Below are positions 10,051 to 20,599 of a DNA stretch of 64,000 bases, one piece after another. Source of the stretch: Strongyloides papillosus (taxonomy: Eukaryota > Nematoda > Chromadorea > Rhabditida > Strongyloididae); assembly GCA_005656395.1 (NCBI GenBank), contig SRSI01000050.1, forward strand, positions 4,526,001 to 4,590,000. The letters are read 5' to 3'. A program made the position numbers and the translations under genes. Under the pieces are notes generated by a model. The model did no database searches. It was not told the origin of the DNA and saw nothing but the letters and a program-made list of their open reading frames with translations. Positions within the stretch are counted from its first letter, which is position 1; every line of letters starts with the position of its first letter.

Positions 10051-12004
10051 ACAAGCTCAAATAAAGCTAGTGTAGATTAACCTGGGTCCGATTAAAAAGA
10101 TTGGCCAAGAATTCAAAATTCAACAGGGATGACTCCAGGGTTGTGCAAACAACTAGTAGCATAAGAGGTAATTCCAAGTCTCAGAACTTATGTATTCTAC
10201 AGACTAATCTTAAAATAATCTCTATTTGGGACAACAATCTGGACTTAATACGATTTTAATTTTTTTTTATAAGTTAAAGAAATTGTTATTAATCTTTGGA
10301 AATACCCATAACATTTATACTATAAATAATTTCAATAATTAAAATTATGTGAAACTTAAAATAACTAAATTTGTTTTTTAATAAAATCAAAAAATATTTA
10401 CATTTTTTACGTTATAGTTTAAAACAAAAAAATATTAATCTATAAAAGTTCCCACGACTATTGTATTATTTAAGCAATAAAAAATTAAATATATTTCATT
10501 ATCCCGCTTACTTTTTTTAAAACTTCTTGTTTTAGAATCTTTACTTTAACGAAAATATTATCGTACTACGATACCTTAAAACTATTATAGTAATAATTCT
10601 TTTTTTTTAATACTTTTTTTATCACAATTTAATTATAATCTTTATAAATAATTAACATAAACTTTAGTAAATATCTATTGCTAATTCTTCCCAGGATTAA
10701 AAATAAATTTTATTAGGAAATCAAGAAAAAGATAACGTTAGTTAAAGGAAAAAAATACAACAATAATAATGTGATTATTTTACTGAGAATTTATACCCCT
10801 AATATCTTTTTAGGAACCCCGTTCCTTTACATCTATAATATTTTATTGCCAGTCAAAAACTGCTAACAGATTTTTTAAAATTATTTTCTTAAGTTGTTTT
10901 AGTAAATTATTTATCGAAATGAGTGGTTGATAAACATTTGTCTGAAATTGTAATTGAATTTATGATTTAAAACTAAATTAAAAATATAATTTGTGTTATT
11001 GTAGGATATTAAAAGAACATATTAAATCTTTTTTCAGTTTTTATATTATGTAAAGAATGTAGAGACAATAAAATCAATTTTTAATTGATAATTAGGTAAA
11101 AATGAACCCACAATCGAAAATAGAATATAATAATTGAAAAAACATATGGATATCATTTAATAACCTATAAATCTAGTGTAATATCTTATGATAAATAAAG
11201 GTTGCGTCATTAATTATGATAGTAATAAAATAAGTAAAGGAAACTTGAAAAAAGAAATTTCCCTTAACTTTATTAAAACAGGAAAAATGTAATTTAAATG
11301 ACTTAAAATGTACCTTCGTTAGAAATAGACTTTGATTCTTTCTTTACAAAACAATCTCTGTTACCACGTGTAAATTAAACTATTAAATAACATCTTAACT
11401 TTATACTTCCCTTTAAAAATTGTAAGCTCCTTACTTTTGATAGAATGATTTTTGTTTAATATAAAACTTATACCATTAAAAATTATATAAATTATTGTAA
11501 AGTTAGCATAAATTATTTTATAATTTTTGAGTTTCTAATTTTTAAACTTTTATATCTCAATTTAGTTGAAAGCCATTAATATTTAAGAACATTAGAAAAT
11601 TTTATATTCATGATAAAGTCTTTTTTTTCATGTGAAGAATTGTTTTCTCATGAATACTTATTTAAATAAAATAGAAAAGTTATTTTTTGATAAAACCCCT
11701 ATCATTGAGTTTAAAGGAATGTAAAAAGAATATTAACTACGTTTCTGGTGTTTTCTTTTGACTTAGATTATCATCTGAGAAAATGTAAACGTCAAGATGT
11801 AGGTTTTTTATTATTAATACCATTGGAAATACTTTCTATAGTCTACGGAATTCTTAATAATCGTATTCTCCTTATTAAGATACTTCAAGAATAATTATTT
11901 CGCAATTCAATCATTTTAATTAATTACTCTTGATAAAACGTACATTTTTATTGATAAAGTAACAAAACGTTATTGTAATATATGTGATGTAAGCCCCTAT
12001 AACA
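10051..12004. other. AT-rich intergenic stretch
   Basis: No gene is supported. Positions 10080-10250 have less extreme composition and an open plus-strand stretch of about 45 codons (containing RVVQTTSSIRGNSKSQNL) with no start or homology I can name; it may be an old coding relic. Confidence 0.5.
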
Positions 12005-12044
12005 ACAATAACATTAACAATATATCGAAACACCACGAGTATAC

Positions 12045-12135
12045 AATAATAGGTAACATAACGGGTATATATAACAATAGGTAACATAACGGGTATATAT
12101 AACAATAGGTAACATAACGGGTCTACATAACAGTA
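12045..12135. repeat. 28-bp minisatellite
   Basis: AGGTAACATAACGGGTATATATAACAAT recurs with period 28 starting at 12051, 12079 and 12107, with a degenerate continuation to about 12180. Confidence 0.8.
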
Positions 12136-12338
12136 AATAATAACATAACAAGTTTATAACATTAGGTAACACATAATAAATTAGTTACTGGTGATCGCAT
12201 TGGGAAAATCCTAACACTACTCCAATTGTTGGTCATCTGGGATTCTCTTCAGGATAACTATAATTTAAAAACTTAAATTTAATAAGACGATCATCTCTCG
12301 TACAATTTATTAAATTGGTTCATAGACCACTCGATATT

Positions 12339-12802
12339 GGACAACTCGACGGATGTTAAAAAATATTTAAATTTAAATAATTTAAAAAAATTTTAAGTAT
12401 AAGGTACAAAAACTTAAGACCACACTTTAGTTTAAAATTATGGAACAAATACAATTATATTTTGAACTACAATTTAAATCTTGCTAACAATTATGTGGAA
12501 TCTTTTAATTCGATTTTTGGTCGTATGGTAAATGAAAATCTTCCTACAATATATAAATTGATTGAATGCCTAAAATTGCAGAAATCTCTTACTAATAATG
12601 AAATAAATAAGTAACTACTTGGTTAAGAATCTGATGCTTTTTCAAAAAAAAAACAGTTGAAAAGAGGTATAACTGCACAAAAGAACTTCTTAACAGATTT
12701 TACAAAAATAGTATTATGGATAACTTAGATAAATTAGCTGCATTATATCATTTCAAACTTAGAAAAATTTTATATATCGAGTTGTTCTATGTCGAGTTGT
12801 CC
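12339..12802 (+). mobile_element. Short MULE-like (Mutator) element with transposase fragment
   Basis: Inverted GGACAACTCGAC (12339-12350) and GTCGAGTTGTCC (12791-12802) bound the element. Inside, 12475-12615 (+) encodes about 46 residues, including NNYVESFNSIF and LPTIYKLIECLK. This matches the pattern N-N-x-V-E-x-F-N ... P-T-I-x-x-x-I-x-x-L-K seen near the C-terminus of MULE transposases of the FLYWCH-associated type, and then hits a stop. A non-autonomous remnant. Confidence 0.5.
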
Positions 12803-13282
12803 GGATATCTATTAATTTAACATTCGTTAATATTAATTTAACTTCTAGAGTAATCCTTGGTAATCGAGTACGTGCTCAACCACAAAAAAACCCATTATAT
12901 CTTCTACACCATAAGTTAACCATTTTTTATTAAATTTATTAAACATACATTGACTATAAGAAAATTATATAAAAAAAATTATATTAAAAAAAGTGCAAAA
13001 GAAAAAATAAAAAATTTAACTTCAGTCAGTTACAAAAAATAATTTAAACAAATAGAAAAATAGTATCTTAATTACCATTACAAAAACAACATTTTTATGA
13101 AAACAATAGAGATAAATTACTAGTTAAAAGTACATAAAATCATTCTTCAAATTTAAAACATGGAAATGAAGATTTTTATACCAAACATTATTTCCCATTT
13201 TTATTTCATATTACTTGTAATGAAAATAGAAGATTTATTTATATTATAGATAATTTAACAATATAACTTATTGAAATCTAAT

Positions 13283-13704
13283 ATTTTTTACAATTTCATA
13301 CGCATTTAATAGTCCAACTTTTTTTCCACAACATATTTTGAGATTCATGGATAGATTTTGAGTTAAATTATGAAACATCACATGCTATTCTTTTTTCCCA
13401 AAATGAAAGTAATTTTCTATTACTTTCAATCATTTTGATAAAAAATTAAAAGCAAATATGCAACTGCTACCCCTGCTTTTTAATATTTTATATGACCTTA
13501 TTTTCCTACTCTTAATTATCATAAATATGAATATTTTTAAATTCTTAAATTTACCAAAAAGAAAGTTGCTTAAAAAATGACCCTTGTAAAAGCATTTAAA
13601 ATTGATTTAAAATCGACATTTATTAATGAATCTCAAAATATGTTGTAGAAAAGAAGTTAGGCTATCAAATGCGTTTAAAGTCGTAAAACAATATTAAGAT
13701 TTCC
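13283..13704. mobile_element. MITE/foldback element with 65-80 bp arms
   Basis: The left arm 13283-13348 (CATACGCATTTAATAGTCC to ATTTTGAGATTCAT) is inverted at 13626-13704 (ATGAATCTCAAAATATGTTG to AAATGCGTTTAAAG). The loop of about 280 bp has no coding potential. Confidence 0.5.
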
Positions 13705-14313
13705 AAACGTTACACCGTTTTGAATAATTGAAAAATCTAAAATTTCTTAAAAAAATAAAATTCATATAAGTAGTCATAACTATATAAATATATTAATATT
13801 TTTCTATATGTTTTGAAATATTTTCTAAGTAAGGAATAAAACCTTCAAATGTATATAATATCATAAAAATAAATTGATACTGAATAAAGTTATATTCATC
13901 TAAATTTTTACGACAAGTTACCGAAGACCAACGTATATCATAAATTACATATATGCTATCGTCAGGAAGCACATACCACATGAGATATATCAGATAACAA
14001 CTTTTTATTTTATTCTATTTTATTTTTTATTTTTAATTACTTATAAATAAACTTATATCATATGAATAAATAAGCTTCTTGTTTTGTTGAATGAACTAAT
14101 TTCATCCTTAAATAAAATATAATTATAAAACTTTAAAAATACTTTAATTTTAAGATTACTACTTTACCGTTTACATATTTTTCGAGGAATTATCAATAAA
14201 AAAACAATATTTTTTAAAATTACTTTTTAATAATCACTCCTTTTTTAGACTAAAAACATCTTGAAATAAATGAAAATCAAAAAGTAAAAGTTAAAGAATC
14301 TCAACTCATAATT

Positions 14314-15158
14314 ATGTTGCCAATAATTTATATTCAAATACCAATATTTCTCATCACAATTCCAGTTGCAATTTATGCTTTAATTGAAATAAGAAAATTT
14401 ATTGGTTTTCATTATCATGTTAAAGTTATTTTTATTGTAAGTAACTAGTTTAAAACAAAATACAATTATAACGTTTTTTACAGAATCTTATTATATACCA
14501 ATTAATGTTAACATTTTCCATAACAAGCTTAACCTTTTATATTACTGATATCTTAGAAAGTGTGAGAACAACTTTTTATATCATTGATTATGGGGTTATT
14601 GTATTTACCTGTGTTGGAACCGCTGTGTGCTGCTCCTGTCTGATGATTGAACGTCAAGCATCGGTATACTTTGGACCGAAGTATCAGAATATGGCGTATA
14701 CCTTAATATTTATTATTCTTAGTTTTGTTGTTTTGGTCGGTGTATCATATGATGTATATCGAGATCCAGATAGTCTTTACTTAGCATACATTGAACATGG
14801 TTTTCTTGACTTTTCTGTATTTTTTTTTGTTTTTTACCTTGTAACACAATTTAAAAGTTTGAGGAAACAGAATAAGGACTTTTTAAATCATGCTAAATTT
14901 GATCTTAGTGAAAGACACCATACAGTTCATAATACAAAGATTGCTAGAAGACTTATACCATTTACAATTATATTACTTATTTTTTGTTATTTAAATGAAG
15001 TTCTTGTCTTTGCTATGATTTTCATAAATGAAAATGTAGAATTGTTAACAATAATAAATCTATTATGGCTTGTAGTTTTATCGAATAGATGTTTATATGT
15101 TCCTATAGGTATAATTTACGTAGGTTTATGCTTTTTCATACCTAAAAAAACTAATTAA
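14314..15158 (+). CDS. Seven-transmembrane serpentine receptor (Sra-superfamily-like)
   Basis: Exon 1 14314-14436 and exon 2 14484-15158, joined in phase 0 over a 47-nt intron (GTAAGTAAC ... TTTTACAG), giving 265 residues. About seven hydrophobic helices are visible. Helix 1 is in exon 1 (FLITIPVAIYALIEI). After helix 3 comes MIERQASVYFGPKY, like the E-R-x-x-A motif of the nematode Sra/Srb/Sre chemoreceptors. A basic loop (RKQNKDFLNHAKFDL and NTKIARRL) follows helix 5. The protein is somewhat shorter than usual for these families (about 300-350). A membrane chemoreceptor role is known for the family; subfamily assignment is uncertain. Confidence 0.65.
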
Positions 15159-15559
15159 TAATATTTCAAGATAATGAAAAAAGATAAAACTTCGATATTA
15201 CATTATATACCGTTATTGTGCAGATGTAAAACTTGCGTAAAAAAAAATTCTGTGATGGACAAAAGCATTTTTACAGAGAACGAAGGAAATATTTACTTTA
15301 TCAAACTTCAATCACAATGGAATTTGCCTCAATAGAAGAATTTCAATGTACTTTTGTTAAATTTTGTTTATAAAAGTATGAATAAAAGGAAGATCATAAT
15401 TAAAAACACTATTGACTAAAATTAAATTATTTTGCTTTTTTGTTGATAGATGTAACAAACGATGACTTTAAATTGTTATATATAGATAGATATTGTCATA
15501 AGATGATTTATTTCTTTTTTATCATTATATTGTAACCATTAATAAAATATTATATATTA

Positions 15560-15913
15560 GGTTGTTCAAAATGAAATGAGTTTTTTTGATGCGCGTTGTT
15601 TGACGTGCGTTTTCTCAAATGATTGGATATGTTTTGGTATAAAAAACAAGCTGTTATATTTTATTAAATCTTCTCTACACGATAATATATATGGTTGGCA
15701 TGAGCTCTGTTTATCATCATCTTATTTTAAAAATGAACCATTAAGCCTAGAAATCTGGATTTCTATGTAGATGAAATCAATAAGATCGTATCTCGTTGGC
15801 AACAACGTGTAGATTTGTAATGGTTCTTATTTTAATGAAAATTTTTATTTTTAAATAAGTTATGAGTATTTAAGAACTAGGGTAGAAAAATGTTCATTTT
15901 ATTACGTACAACC
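15560..15913 (+). mobile_element. Non-autonomous mariner-derived element, copy 2
   Basis: GGTTGTTC...GTACAACC with TA flanks. It is very similar to 9241-9593, including GATGCGCGTT, GACGTGCGTTTTCTCAAATGATTGG and the degenerate transposase end WQQRVDL. A 64-codon open frame inside is a relic, not a gene. Confidence 0.7.
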
Positions 15914-15919
15914 TAATAT

Positions 15920-16440
15920 TAAAATTAGAGAAAATTTATCGATGGAGATTGACAATATCAAACTTCAATTAAAAATATCATGTCATTCGTATAAATCCTG
16001 TACTCCAGAAAATTTAGTAGTACATGAGAACGTTTTTAAAAAAATATGAAAGTTAAGAAAAAATCCATTGGGGGGTTTTCCCAAGTTTCGTTAATTTTTA
16101 TAACAAAACTTTTTTGATTGCCAACATCAAAACTTCAATTAAAAATATCAAGTCATTCGTATATATACCAGTACCCCAGAAAATGCACTAGTGCATGAGA
16201 ACATTCTCAACAAAATAATAAAATTTAAAAAAATTTTGTCGAAGGATTTTTCCGAGTTATTTTAATTTTTATAACAAAACTTTTATAATTGACAAAATCA
16301 AAACTTCAATTAAAAATATGAAGTTACTCGTATAAAAGCGGTACCCCAGAAAGTACACTAGTACATGAGAACGTTCTTAACATAATGTCAAAATTTAAAA
16401 AAAATTTATTAAAGGATTTTCTAATAATGTTAATTTTTAT
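15920..16440 (+). repeat. Tandem units of about 170 bp, locus 2
   Basis: Three units start near 15951, 16120 and 16291, homologous to the two units at 9600-9960. Each carries the AAAACTTCAATTAAAAATAT and AGTACATGAGAACGTTCTT motifs. They abut the foldback element. Confidence 0.65.
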
Positions 16441-17746
16441 AACACACTATGTTGCGTTTAGTGTTAATTTCTTCAGTCGAATACTTTGACCTTGCCGTAG
16501 CGACATTTTTCTAAATTAATAAAAAACCCATTTGTAGATAATAAAAGTTTATGAAACTCTTACAGTAGAATGTTTGTACTGTGTAGAGATAGATTGTTTA
16601 AAAAAATTTCAAATTTACAAAAATGGAAATTTTTTTTGAAGCTTTATATTTCGGCTCTTAAATGTGATATCTTATATGAAACCTATGTGTTCTGATAGCC
16701 CGTGATTTCTCCTACATTAATATACCCATATCATATAAAAGTATCTATCCAGTTTTGAAATAATTAGATTTCAAGTTACTCATGTTTTTCAATATTTTTG
16801 ATCTTGAAAACCAATTTTTTAAATTATTGGCACTCAAAAATTGCTTTAGTATGTATTACAAGCTATGCTTTATATACTATTAATTTCAATACAAAAGAAA
16901 TTCCTTAAATAATCAATTTTTACTGGAAGAAATTTTTTATAATTTTTTAAAAATTTGACTTTCGTTTCTTAAAAAAATGATAAAATACTTTGGTTTTAGC
17001 GTTCAAAAACTGTTAAAATTGCTAGAAAACTATTTTTTACATGTAAAATACAAATTTTAATATATGTGTCTGAGGTATAGTAGAACACATTTGGAAAGAG
17101 TTCAAGAGATAGCATGAAATGCTTTTTTTGCAAAGGAATAGTAAAACTGTACACGGTTAAGCATGATCTAATTATAATATGCAAATATCAGCTTAAAAAA
17201 TTTCATAATTAATAGTTCTAATAAGTTTTCCTTTAAAAATTATTCCTCTAAATATCTTGCTAAAATGGCTATTTATAAACAGTATTTTGTAATAACTTTA
17301 TTTTTTAAATATTTTATAAAATGTAATATACATTATAATAGTTTTTAAGACAAATAATTTCAAAAAATTATCTTAAAATGTTAAAAATGCATGAAAATTA
17401 TGGGCATTTAACTTGAAATCTAATTATCTTATAACTGGATAGATACTTTTATATGATATGGGTATATTAATGTAGGAGAAATCACGGGCTATCAGAACAC
17501 ATAGGTTTCATATAAGATATCACATTTAAGAGCCGAAATATAAATCTTCAAAAAAAATTTCATTTTTGTAAATTTGAAATTTTTTTAAATAATCTACCTC
17601 AACACAATATGGACAATGGACTGTAAGGGTTTGATTCACTTTTACTTGCTACAGATAGGTATTTCATTAGTTAAGAATAACGTCGCTGTGCCAAGGGTCA
17701 AAATATTCGACCGAGGAATTTAATACTAAACAACATAGTGTGTTTT
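16440..17746. mobile_element. Foldback element with about 340-bp inverted arms
   Basis: The left arm is 16440-16785 and the right arm is 17409-17746. Examples are AACACACTATGTTG inverted as CAACATAGTGTGTT, and GCCCGTGATTTCTCCTACAT (16699) inverted as ATGTAGGAGAAATCACGGGC (17473). The central 620 bp is AT-rich without a transposase. The arm outer end also occurs alone at about 9957. Confidence 0.7.
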
Positions 17747-17759
17747 ATCAAGTTACGAC

Positions 17760-18130
17760 TAAGTTAAAGGTATTTAACTTTTAAATTTTTTTTTCGAAAT
17801 GGTAACTACTTTTTGGAGCATAACTCGGCCAATTTTTAACACATTTCCGAAGTATTGTGTTTCCCCCTATTCTGGTAGTTGACCTTTCAAATTGTATATA
17901 AATCATTGTCTCTTATCTATTTTGAATTAACGCTTCCACTGGTCAAATTTATGTTAAAAAAGGGGTTTTTTTAAGAATAACTTGGTCAAATGTCGCCCAA
18001 ACATCTTTGAAACTGATCCAGCCCCTCTAGTTAGAAAAAAACACATCTTTTGGCTATTTACTCATAAAAATCGGTTAAATTTGAAAAGAGTTATAAGAGA
18101 AACAATTTTTTTTCTTATTTTTTTTTTGTT
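17760..18130. repeat. Dispersed repeat, copy A
   Basis: The stretch with AAATGGTAACTACTTTTTGG, then AACTTGGTCAAATGTCGCCC, then CATAAAAATCGGTTAAATTTGAAAAGAGTTATAAGAGAAACAA recurs diverged at 26340-26690, in part at 25980-26150, and inverted near 35640-35830. No coding role is seen. Confidence 0.55.
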
Positions 18131-18960
18131 ACAGAAATTGGTCATTTTCTTACCTATATTTAATTTCTTAGGATCTATTTCTTTAGCCATATTCTTGTAA
18201 GCTTTATTAGTATTTTTTTTCCTTATAATTAGAACATTAACAACTTCTAAGATTAGAGTTGAAGATTTAGTTGTTGATTGAGATGAGGATGTTGATGAAC
18301 TTGTAGATAAGCTGATACTTGATTTCTTTTTTTTAACTGTAGTTTTTTGAAAATTATAGGTTTAGCTATTAAGAATGCAGTAACAATGCGAAAACTCCAA
18401 AAATGACCCACATATAAGAGTTTTTTCAGTTAAATTAGTAATGAATTCAGTTTCTCTTATATAATTTATCTTCTCATTTTCAATATTCCCATCTTTTAAG
18501 ATACTTTTATATTCTCTATTTGATACTAAATTATGAAGATTTTTTACTTCTATATAATGCTCTTTTGTCTCATCAAACATTGATAATGATGTTGAAAAAA
18601 GAAGTTCATAAAAACATAAAATAAAGGATGTTTCATTTCATTAGAAACTATATGACAACCAGTTGGAGCATTTTTTCTTTCTTTCTTGTCAACTACATAA
18701 ATACCTATTTTACCAAAATTGTTATCTATTTTATTTCTAAATTCTTGAACAATGCCTTTAATTTTTAAACGTAGTGTTGTATTTAAAGACGGTATTTTAC
18801 ATTTAGGTCTATTATTAATTGCATATCCAATATTTTTTTCAATATCCGAAAGGTTGCTGGAAAAATTCTTATTATCAACATAATGTAATTAAAGATTATG
18901 GAGGCTTAATAAATTTTTAACTATTTGTTTCCTTTTTTTTGAATATTTTTTTTCTATGGT
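18120..18960 (-). pseudogene. Decayed gene of unknown function
   Basis: Minus-strand coding-like pieces in different frames. 18890-18610 gives IEKNIGYAINNRPKCKIPSL, then GKIGIYVVDKKERKNAPTG, then EMKHPLFYVF. After a frame change, 18580-18362 gives DETKEHYIEVKNLHNLVSN and TEKTLICGSFLEFSHCYCIL. After a further stop, 18330-18140 gives a Ser/Thr-rich run (SSISLSTSSSTSSSQSTTKS) and a basic tail. No family recognised. The frame breaks argue against a working gene, although unrecognised introns could explain one of them. Confidence 0.4.
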
Positions 18961-19074
18961 AAATTTATTAAATTCACATAGTATTGTTTTAGAAATAAGT
19001 AATACATTTTTCTTAAGAAATTTTATTTAAATATATAAATAATTTTAAAATTAAATAAAGTATTAAAATGATAC

Positions 19075-20529
19075 TTAACATGAACATAATTGTCCAACAG
19101 TTCCCCATGCTCCAAGTTGGATTGAATGGATGTGTTCTTCTCTGTAGTAGTAGAATGCAACATAGGCATTGATATCAGCAGTTATGGCTGTCACTTTAGC
19201 TTCTTCAGTCATTGTTGTTGAGATGACATAGTTGGCGTAAATCTTGTCACAGAATGTCTTCCAGTTAGCTTTTTCGATGGCAGCCCATGTTGACCATGAA
19301 GTCATTGCAGAGGTGTAGAGGATTGATTGAGTTCCAACAACTTGGAGGACAACAGATGAGGCAGTAGAACAGTCTCCAGTAACTGGAACTGTTGTTGGAG
19401 CTTCAGTTGTGGCGGCTTCAGTTGTGGAAACTTCGGTAGTGACTTCTGGGAAAGTAAGGAAATCTTCTGGCCAGCATTCTTGGGATTCTCCGAAAGCAAA
19501 CATAGCAATGAAATCACCGAATGTACCGAATTCAGCAGAAATTTCAAAGGATAAGATAGTTTCTTGTAAGTAGTAGTAAGTTTTGATAAATTGACGGTAT
19601 TGATAGGAGATAGCTTTGATTTGTTCAGCATATGTAAGAGTATCATTGGCGATGATGACTGAGAATTTATCAAAAAGAATTTTCAAGTATCCTTTGTTTG
19701 ACATGGAAAGTTGATATTTTGAATCAGATAAGCATGAGTATAAAGCAGAGACAAATTCACATTTTGGTTTTCCTTTGAAGAGTTTCTTGATTTCTTTCAT
19801 TCTGTAGTATTGGACAGAAATTTCTTGGAGCATGAAGATTGATCCGAATGTTCCGATTTCAAGTTCAAGGAATTCTTCTTTTAAGTCTGGGAATTCAGCG
19901 GATATTTGAAGGATTAATTCATAAATAAGGGCATATTTCTCAGATTCAGAATATTCAGTTGATTCCAAGATAAGAGTTAATTGTGAAATGTAAACTTCAA
20001 AGGCAGCTGGATTTGGGCATTTTGATTTGAATTGTAAGAAAGCTTCAATAAGGTCGAATTTACCGAATTCATTTACAATTAAACATCCATTGAATTTGTC
20101 TGCAGAAAGGTAAACTCCAACTTGGATAAGATCGTAGAATGTTCCCCATGATCCAATGGACAAGAATTGGCATTGTTTATAGAATACTGGATATTTCAAG
20201 AAGAATTTTTTAAGCTTGAATGATGAGTACATAACAATTTCAAGAGAAGTGTAGTTCTCAGAAGCGAATAATCCTTCAAGTTCAATGATGAATGTTTCAA
20301 AGATAATTTTATCTTCTCCTGTGAAAGTTATGGAAACATTGAATAAAGCTTCAATCAAAAGTGGTTTTCCAGAATCTCCAGTCTCATCAACAACATCTCC
20401 AGCACATTCCTTTTTCTTCTTCAAATCCTTTGCCTCACTAGATTCAGAAGAACCACTGCCGCTGCCACTATCACAATAAATTGTGGAGACAGTTAAACCC
20501 AAAATAGCCAAAAGAAGTAATTTTTGCAT
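19075..20529 (-). CDS. Secreted protein of four degenerate repeats
   Basis: Single exon of 484 residues. Signal peptide at 1-19 (LLLLAILGLTVSTIYC), followed by a Ser/Gly-rich acidic/basic linker (20-45). Four helical units follow, each ending in a similar motif: IGSWGTF 125-131, IGTFGSI 225-231, FGTFGDF 334-340 and LGAWGTV 472-478. Spacing is about 100-110 residues, longer for the last because of a Thr-rich linker (364-384, TTEAATTEAPTT). Conserved cysteines flank the units (120, 149, 171, 257, 266, 352, 387, 427, 482, 484). There is no membrane anchor. Codon use is more GC-rich than the surroundings and the coding frame is clean, suggesting high expression (inference). Family not recognised; possibly nematode-specific. 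Confidence 0.85.
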   Translation of the reverse strand: MQKLLLLAILGLTVSTIYCDSGSGSGSSESSEAKDLKKKKECAGDVVDETGDSGKPLLIEALFNVSITFTGEDKIIFETFIIELEGLFASENYTSLEIVMYSSFKLKKFFLKYPVFYKQCQFLSIGSWGTFYDLIQVGVYLSADKFNGCLIVNEFGKFDLIEAFLQFKSKCPNPAAFEVYISQLTLILESTEYSESEKYALIYELILQISAEFPDLKEEFLELEIGTFGSIFMLQEISVQYYRMKEIKKLFKGKPKCEFVSALYSCLSDSKYQLSMSNKGYLKILFDKFSVIIANDTLTYAEQIKAISYQYRQFIKTYYYLQETILSFEISAEFGTFGDFIAMFAFGESQECWPEDFLTFPEVTTEVSTTEAATTEAPTTVPVTGDCSTASSVVLQVVGTQSILYTSAMTSWSTWAAIEKANWKTFCDKIYANYVISTTMTEEAKVTAITADINAYVAFYYYREEHIHSIQLGAWGTVGQLCSC

Positions 20530-20566
20530 TGAAATAATTGCTTATGATAAAAGTTTAAAATTTTTC

Positions 20567-20576
20567 TTTTTATATG
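20567..20576 (-). promoter_or_regulatory. TATA-box-like element of the four-repeat secreted protein
   Basis: GCATATAAAA on the minus strand about 40 nt before the ATG at 20529. A TTATCA (GATA-type) site lies between it and the ATG (20546-20551 region). Confidence 0.45.
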
Positions 20577-20599
20577 CTTCTAAGGCACGATCATTGTTT

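Noticed and set aside
11920..12105. 61-codon minus-strand frame
   Set aside because: Mostly translation of the 28-bp minisatellite.
13793..13981. 62-codon minus-strand frame (contains RWSSVTCRKNLDEYNF)
   Set aside because: Has an ATG but no homology, signal or splice context; flanked by repeats; undecided and left out.
15576..15770. 64-codon plus-strand frame
   Set aside because: Lies inside the deleted mariner element; relic only.
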